From Candidatus Heimdallarchaeota archaeon (GTDB taxonomy: Archaea > Asgardarchaeota > Heimdallarchaeia > Heimdallarchaeales > Kariarchaeaceae), in contig JAOUKW010000159.1 of the NCBI GenBank assembly GCA_029882335.1, positions 1-8,824 on the forward strand: a DNA stretch of 8,824 nt. The letters are read 5' to 3'. The notes beneath the pieces were generated by a model. It ran no database searches. It saw only the letters and a program-made list of their open reading frames with translations, and was not told the DNA's origin. Of this stretch, positions 5,504 through 8,824 are shown one piece after another. The position numbers and the translations under genes are program-made. The number at the start of each line of letters is the position of its first letter. Position 1 is the stretch's first letter.

Positions 5504-6172
5504 ATGTTTGGACCAAGCGCAAGTCAAGGATATGATAGATCTACCGTCATGTACTCCCCCGATGGTAGAATAATACAAACAGAATATGCTCGTGAAGCCA
5601 TGAGAAGAGGATCAATCGCAATAGGCTTAAGATCTGAATTTGGTGTTGTATTGGCAGGAAGATTAACACCTATGGATTTAGATTTTCCCAATCGAAAGAT
5701 CTCAAAGATAAATGATCGTGTATCATCTATTTTTTCAGGATATGCTGCTGATGGACGAGTTTTAATCAATAGAGCAAGAGTGGAAAGTGTAGTTCATGAT
5801 TTAACATATGAAGAACCAATTGATATTCAAAGTTTAGTCACTAAATTAGCGGATTATACTCACATGTATACACAACAAGCAGGTCTTCGACCATTAGGAA
5901 TTGGTCTTTTAGTTGCAGGTATTGATGAACATGATAATATACCTCATTTGTTTTTCATCTTACCTGGTGGAGCATTGATTGAATCAAGGGCAAAAGCAAT
6001 TGGAGATGGTGAACCAAAGGCGATGAAATTTCTAAAAGATAAACACAAAGAACAAAGTATTGACACTCTTAAAATTCCAGAACTTGAAAAATTAGCTATG
6101 GAAACTCTGAATTTTGTGTCAGATGGTGAGTTACCTGATGATGAAATTGAAATTTGGAGTATGGGTATTTAG
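5504..6172 (+). CDS. psmA: 20S proteasome alpha subunit
   Basis: Alpha subunits form the outer, gated rings of the 20S proteasome and bind the ATPase regulators. The alpha signature is clear: YDR (10-12), SPDGR (18-22), Q25-T-E-Y-A and the H0 helix REAMRRG, with the gate residues Tyr10, Asp11, Pro19 and Tyr28 in place. There is no N-terminal catalytic Thr, as expected. Lys65 aligns with Thermoplasma Lys66, which anchors the HbYX tail of regulators. Three features are atypical: Thr26 replaces the usual Val/Leu in QVEY, the segment before Lys65 is three residues shorter than in Thermoplasma, and the SGLVADAR motif reads SGYAADGR, putting Tyr80 where Leu81 lines the HbYX pocket. At 222 residues it is on the short side (233 in Thermoplasma). 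Start: ATG with a strong Shine-Dalgarno site, 14 bases after psmB. Confidence 0.95.
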   Translation: MFGPSASQGYDRSTVMYSPDGRIIQTEYAREAMRRGSIAIGLRSEFGVVLAGRLTPMDLDFPNRKISKINDRVSSIFSGYAADGRVLINRARVESVVHDLTYEEPIDIQSLVTKLADYTHMYTQQAGLRPLGIGLLVAGIDEHDNIPHLFFILPGGALIESRAKAIGDGEPKAMKFLKDKHKEQSIDTLKIPELEKLAMETLNFVSDGELPDDEIEIWSMGI

Positions 6173-6213
6173 GTAATTGATTATATTATATAGAAATTAA
6201 AAAAAAATAAAAT

Positions 6214-6230
6214 ATTCCATTAAATGGAAT
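6214..6230. repeat. Perfect 17-bp palindrome between psmA and thrS
   Basis: ATTCCATTAAATGGAAT has two 8-base arms around one central A. It lies 58 bases before the thrS ATG and 11 bases before the TATA candidate at 6242-6251, a typical place for an operator or activator site. As RNA it could also fold as a 7-bp hairpin about 40 bases after psmA, but no T-tract follows, which makes a terminator role less likely. Confidence 0.5.
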
Positions 6231-6241
6231 TATACGGAACT

Positions 6242-6251
6242 AATTATAAAT
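6242..6251 (+). promoter_or_regulatory. TATA candidate of thrS
   Basis: AATTATAAAT is centred about 43 bases before the thrS ATG, predicting a start near 6272 and a leader of about 16 bases. No Shine-Dalgarno site lies in that leader. The 116-base psmA-thrS gap otherwise holds an A9 run (6199-6207) and the palindrome at 6214-6230. Confidence 0.4.
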
Positions 6252-6288
6252 CAAATATTCAACAATAGATTGTAAAAGTGTATTTAAG

Positions 6289-8163
6289 ATGAGGTTAATT
6301 TTACTTCACTCTGATGAATTTGAATATGAGCCGAAGAAAAAAGCAATAAAAGCTGCTGAAGAAATAGAGAAAAAAGTCGTTTCAGTGGGTGAATCTCTTG
6401 TTGTAATGATGTCAGTTGAAAAAGATGATGAACAAAATTTTGAAGAAGTGGCAAATAAAAGTGTATTTGAAATAGAAAAAATCACTGATGAATTAAAGAT
6501 ACAAAATGTAGTTGTATATCCATGGGTACATTTAACATCTAATCCTTCTCGACCTGATATTGCTCTAAAGGTAATGAAACAGATTGAGGAAATACTAGTA
6601 TCTAAGGGAAAATATGATGCTGTGTTCCGTGCACCATTCGGATGGTATAAAGGTTTTACAATAAAAGTAAAAGGTCATCCTTTATCTGAATTAAGCAGGG
6701 AATTCAGTTCGAATATTAAGGAAGTATCTGAAGAGGAAAGTCTAGCTATAAAGGCTGAAGATGAAAGCAAACATGAATTTTATGTATTTACTGAAAAAGG
6801 AGCTAAAGAATTTTGGAAGGAATACAAATTTAAACCGAAATCAAAATTCAAAACATTTTTTGATTATGAAACACAAAAGAAGAGAGTATCTGAAACTCCA
6901 CCCGCTCATGTTGACTTAATGCAAAAATTGGAGTTGGTAGATTATGAACCGGGGAGTGATGCTGGGAACATGCGTTGGTATCCCCAGGGATGGTTGATTA
7001 AACGATTATTGGAAGATCATGTTACAACAACCCATGTAAATAATGGTGCATATTGTGTGGAAACACCAATCATGTATGACTTTCATCATCCATCTCTTGA
7101 AAAATATATGAATCGCTTTCCTGCACGTCAATATGTTATAAATTCCGGTTCTGATCGTTACTTTCTAAGATTTGCCGCTTGCTTTGGTCAGTTTTTAATA
7201 GGATCTGATGCTCTAATTTCGTATAAACATCTACCGTTGAAATTGTTTGAGATGACACATTATTCATTTCGAAGAGAACAGAGGGGTGAATTGGCAGCAT
7301 TAAGACGATTACGAACCTTTTCAATGCCCGATCAACATACACTCGTGGCTGATATTGATAGTGCTAGAGACGAATTTGCAACACAATTTTATTTATGTCA
7401 ACAAATGTTAGCATCTTTTGAGGTTGAGTATGAAGCAGTATTTAGATTCCAAACTGATTTTTATATTGAAAATGAAGATTGGATTAAACAAATGATAAGT
7501 TCACTTAATAAACCCGTAATGTTGGAACTATTTGACAAGCGCTATGCATACTTTGTATGTAAATTCGAATTTAACTTCATTGATGGTCAATCAAAAGCTG
7601 CCTCATTATCTACCGTTCAAATTGATGTTGAAAATGGCGAGCGCTTTGATATTACCTATGTAAATGATAAGGGTGAGAAAGTACATCCGTTAATACTTCA
7701 CACTTCATTAAGTGGTGCCATCGAGAGAGTAGTATATGCTATGTTAGAGACTGCTGCGGATAAGATTAAGAGAGGTTTAAAACCGGCTTTTCCACTATGG
7801 TTATCACCTGTACAAGTTAGGATCTGTCCAATCAGTGATGATGATTTAGATTTCTGCAATTCTTTAGCAGATCGATTGAATATTCATAATATTCGTGTTG
7901 ATATTGATGATAGAAATGAAAGAGTTGGTAAGAAAATTAGGGATGCAGAAAAATCATGGATCCCCTATATTATTGTTATTGGTAAGAATGAACAAAATAC
8001 AAATCAATTCAAGGCAAGACTCCGATCAGGAGAGGAAATTGAATATGAAGCAGATACTTTGATTTCGGAAATAACTACTCAGGTACAATCATACCCTTTT
8101 AGACAGTTACCTCTCTCAAGGCAAGTTTCCCTCAGACCTAAGTTCTTCTCTAGAAGTGATTAG
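6289..8163 (+). CDS. thrS: Threonyl-tRNA synthetase, archaeal type with D-aminoacyl deacylase-like editing domain
   Basis: This class II synthetase charges tRNA-Thr and clears mischarged serine with its N-terminal domain. The 624-residue length is standard. Residues 1 to about 145 are the archaeal editing domain, starting MRLILLHSD; the editing residues Lys121 (in APFGWYK) and Glu134 (in GHPLSELSR) keep the numbering known for Pyrococcus abyssi. The catalytic core carries the zinc ligands Cys298, His350 and His471, the motif 2 region FRREQRGELAALRRLRTF (327-344), and motif 3 in SGAIERVVYAMLE. The anticodon-binding domain begins near PLWLSPVQVRICP. The ATG is fixed by the conserved N-terminus, although no Shine-Dalgarno site precedes it. 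The gene appears monocistronic and ends one base from the stop codon of the opposing gene. Confidence 0.97.
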   Translation: MRLILLHSDEFEYEPKKKAIKAAEEIEKKVVSVGESLVVMMSVEKDDEQNFEEVANKSVFEIEKITDELKIQNVVVYPWVHLTSNPSRPDIALKVMKQIEEILVSKGKYDAVFRAPFGWYKGFTIKVKGHPLSELSREFSSNIKEVSEEESLAIKAEDESKHEFYVFTEKGAKEFWKEYKFKPKSKFKTFFDYETQKKRVSETPPAHVDLMQKLELVDYEPGSDAGNMRWYPQGWLIKRLLEDHVTTTHVNNGAYCVETPIMYDFHHPSLEKYMNRFPARQYVINSGSDRYFLRFAACFGQFLIGSDALISYKHLPLKLFEMTHYSFRREQRGELAALRRLRTFSMPDQHTLVADIDSARDEFATQFYLCQQMLASFEVEYEAVFRFQTDFYIENEDWIKQMISSLNKPVMLELFDKRYAYFVCKFEFNFIDGQSKAASLSTVQIDVENGERFDITYVNDKGEKVHPLILHTSLSGAIERVVYAMLETAADKIKRGLKPAFPLWLSPVQVRICPISDDDLDFCNSLADRLNIHNIRVDIDDRNERVGKKIRDAEKSWIPYIIVIGKNEQNTNQFKARLRSGEEIEYEADTLISEITTQVQSYPFRQLPLSRQVSLRPKFFSRSD

Positions 8164-8164
8164 T

Positions 8165-8824
8165 CTATAAATCATAATCACTAATTCTTGATTGTGCAAC
8201 AATGATTTGACCCGCTCGTTTGACAATAAATCTTAATCCCTTGGGATTTGCAATCAAAAGTAAATTGATATTTCTCTTTTCTTTCATTGTCTTGGTTGGC
8301 AAAGTAACTCGAACTTTTCCTTCTAAAATCATTAAACTGGATCCAACGGATAAATTCTCATCGATTGAGAGTGTAGGATCTACAATTCCTAATATGTGTT
8401 TAGTTCTTTTATTTATTACTCTAATAAAGACACATTTCCCTATTTTCTTAAAATCAATTTCATGTGCAGAAATAACATCATGAAATCCTTGGAGTTCTAC
8501 AGGTAAATTACTAGTATTAATTGCCCTACTGGTGATAAATTCATCAGAGACCTTTTCTTCGATTTTAACTGATTTTTCTAATTCCTTAAATTCTTTTTTG
8601 TTTAATTTTTCTGAAATTGAAGAGAGAAGGAGATCAATTTCTGGATTAAAGTTTTCATCATTTATACAAGATAATGGAAATAATACATCAAATATGTTAT
8701 TGACAAGATCACTCATATTTGAGTTAATACTTAGATAGGTTGCCTGTTCTAATAACAACCAAGCATTTGAAAATTTGTTTACTGAAATAAATTGAACACC
8801 TAATTGGATGATGAATTGAATTTC
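8165..8824 (-). CDS. Unrecognised protein with a TPR-like motif (5' end beyond the window)
   Basis: I do not recognise this protein. The minus-strand frame stays open from the window edge to a TAG at 8167-8165, so at least 219 residues are coded and the start lies outside. A TTG at 8758 is an in-frame codon but need not be the start. Near the edge, residues 8-28 of the visible part match the TPR spacing well: Leu-Gly (8-9), Phe12, Ala21, Leu25, Ala28, inside a predicted helix pair. A charged Lys/Glu-rich helical stretch follows (KLNKKEFKELEKSVKIEEK). The last 100 or so residues alternate hydrophobic and polar residues (VFIRVINK, LMILEGKVRVTL, LLLIANPKGLRFIV) and look like a beta-rich domain. 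No catalytic motif, cysteine cluster, signal peptide or membrane segment is visible. The composition matches neighbouring genes. A scaffold or adaptor role is possible for a TPR protein but is not shown. Confidence 0.7.
   Translation of the reverse strand, partial: EIQFIIQLGVQFISVNKFSNAWLLLEQATYLSINSNMSDLVNNIFDVLFPLSCINDENFNPEIDLLLSSISEKLNKKEFKELEKSVKIEEKVSDEFITSRAINTSNLPVELQGFHDVISAHEIDFKKIGKCVFIRVINKRTKHILGIVDPTLSIDENLSVGSSLMILEGKVRVTLPTKTMKEKRNINLLLIANPKGLRFIVKRAGQIIVAQSRISDYDL

Noticed and set aside
5524..5769. Minus-strand open frame within psmA.
   Set aside because: It is a shadow of the alpha-subunit reading frame, with no Shine-Dalgarno site or family match.
6199..6207. Run of nine A residues after psmA, considered as a terminator on the minus strand.
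   Set aside because: No minus-strand gene ends here. On the plus strand an A-run is not a termination signal. It probably reflects AT richness.
7136..7342. Minus-strand open frame within thrS.
   Set aside because: It overlaps the highly conserved motif 2 and zinc-site coding region of thrS and has no independent support.
8220..8738. Plus-strand open frames opposite the partial right-edge gene.
   Set aside because: Two unlinked short frames cover the same span, while the minus-strand frame is open over the whole 660 bases and shows a TPR-like motif and sensible domain composition.
1..8824. Search for tRNA or rRNA genes, CRISPR repeats, transposase genes or long direct repeats.
   Set aside because: The gaps are at most about 170 bases; none shows a cloverleaf, regularly spaced repeats or terminal inverted repeats with a transposase. 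Reading by eye could miss a degenerate small RNA.

Overview
This window is a compact, AT-rich (roughly two-thirds A+T) stretch of an archaeal chromosome carrying almost only housekeeping genes. The archaeal assignment rests on the gene content: ribosomal proteins L7Ae, S28e and L24e, the short archaeal type of aIF5B, a 20S proteasome alpha/beta pair, a threonyl-tRNA synthetase with the archaeal editing domain, and a mevalonate kinase/isopentenyl phosphate kinase pair. Translation signals also fit: several Shine-Dalgarno sites are of the GGTG type, there are TTG and GTG starts, and some operon-first genes have no Shine-Dalgarno site. I cannot fix the lineage. Some sequence details make a deep-branching group such as the Asgard archaea a reasonable guess, but only a guess.

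Layout. (1) Positions 2-1361, plus strand: the 3' part of a mevalonate kinase gene, overlapped by isopentenyl phosphate kinase; together they supply isoprenoid precursors for archaeal lipids. (2) 1362-1484: a T-tract terminator candidate, a TATA box and a leader with a strong Shine-Dalgarno site. (3) 1485-2272, plus: a tight ribosomal operon rpl7ae-rps28e-rpl24e. (4) 2348-4631, minus: ndk then aIF5B (infB), facing the ribosomal operon tail to tail. (5) 4632-4802: a divergent promoter region with several palindromes. (6) 4803-6172, plus: proteasome beta then alpha as a two-gene operon. (7) 6173-6288: a spacer with a perfect 17-bp palindrome and a TATA candidate. (8) 6289-8163, plus: thrS. (9) 8165 to the right edge, minus: a partial, unrecognised protein with one TPR-like motif, ending one base from the thrS stop.

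The genes cover lipid precursor synthesis, ribosome structure, NTP balance, initiation (subunit joining), tRNA charging and protein breakdown. In many archaea L7Ae, S28e, L24e, Ndk and aIF5B form one co-directional cluster. Here the ndk-infB half sits exactly where a simple in-place inversion would put it. I saw no transposase, tRNA, rRNA, CRISPR array, prophage gene or recognisable defence system. I find no convincing new multi-gene system; the best leads are the inverted cluster half, the beta-alpha proteasome operon with an atypical alpha subunit, the palindromes in two promoter regions, and the partial unknown protein.
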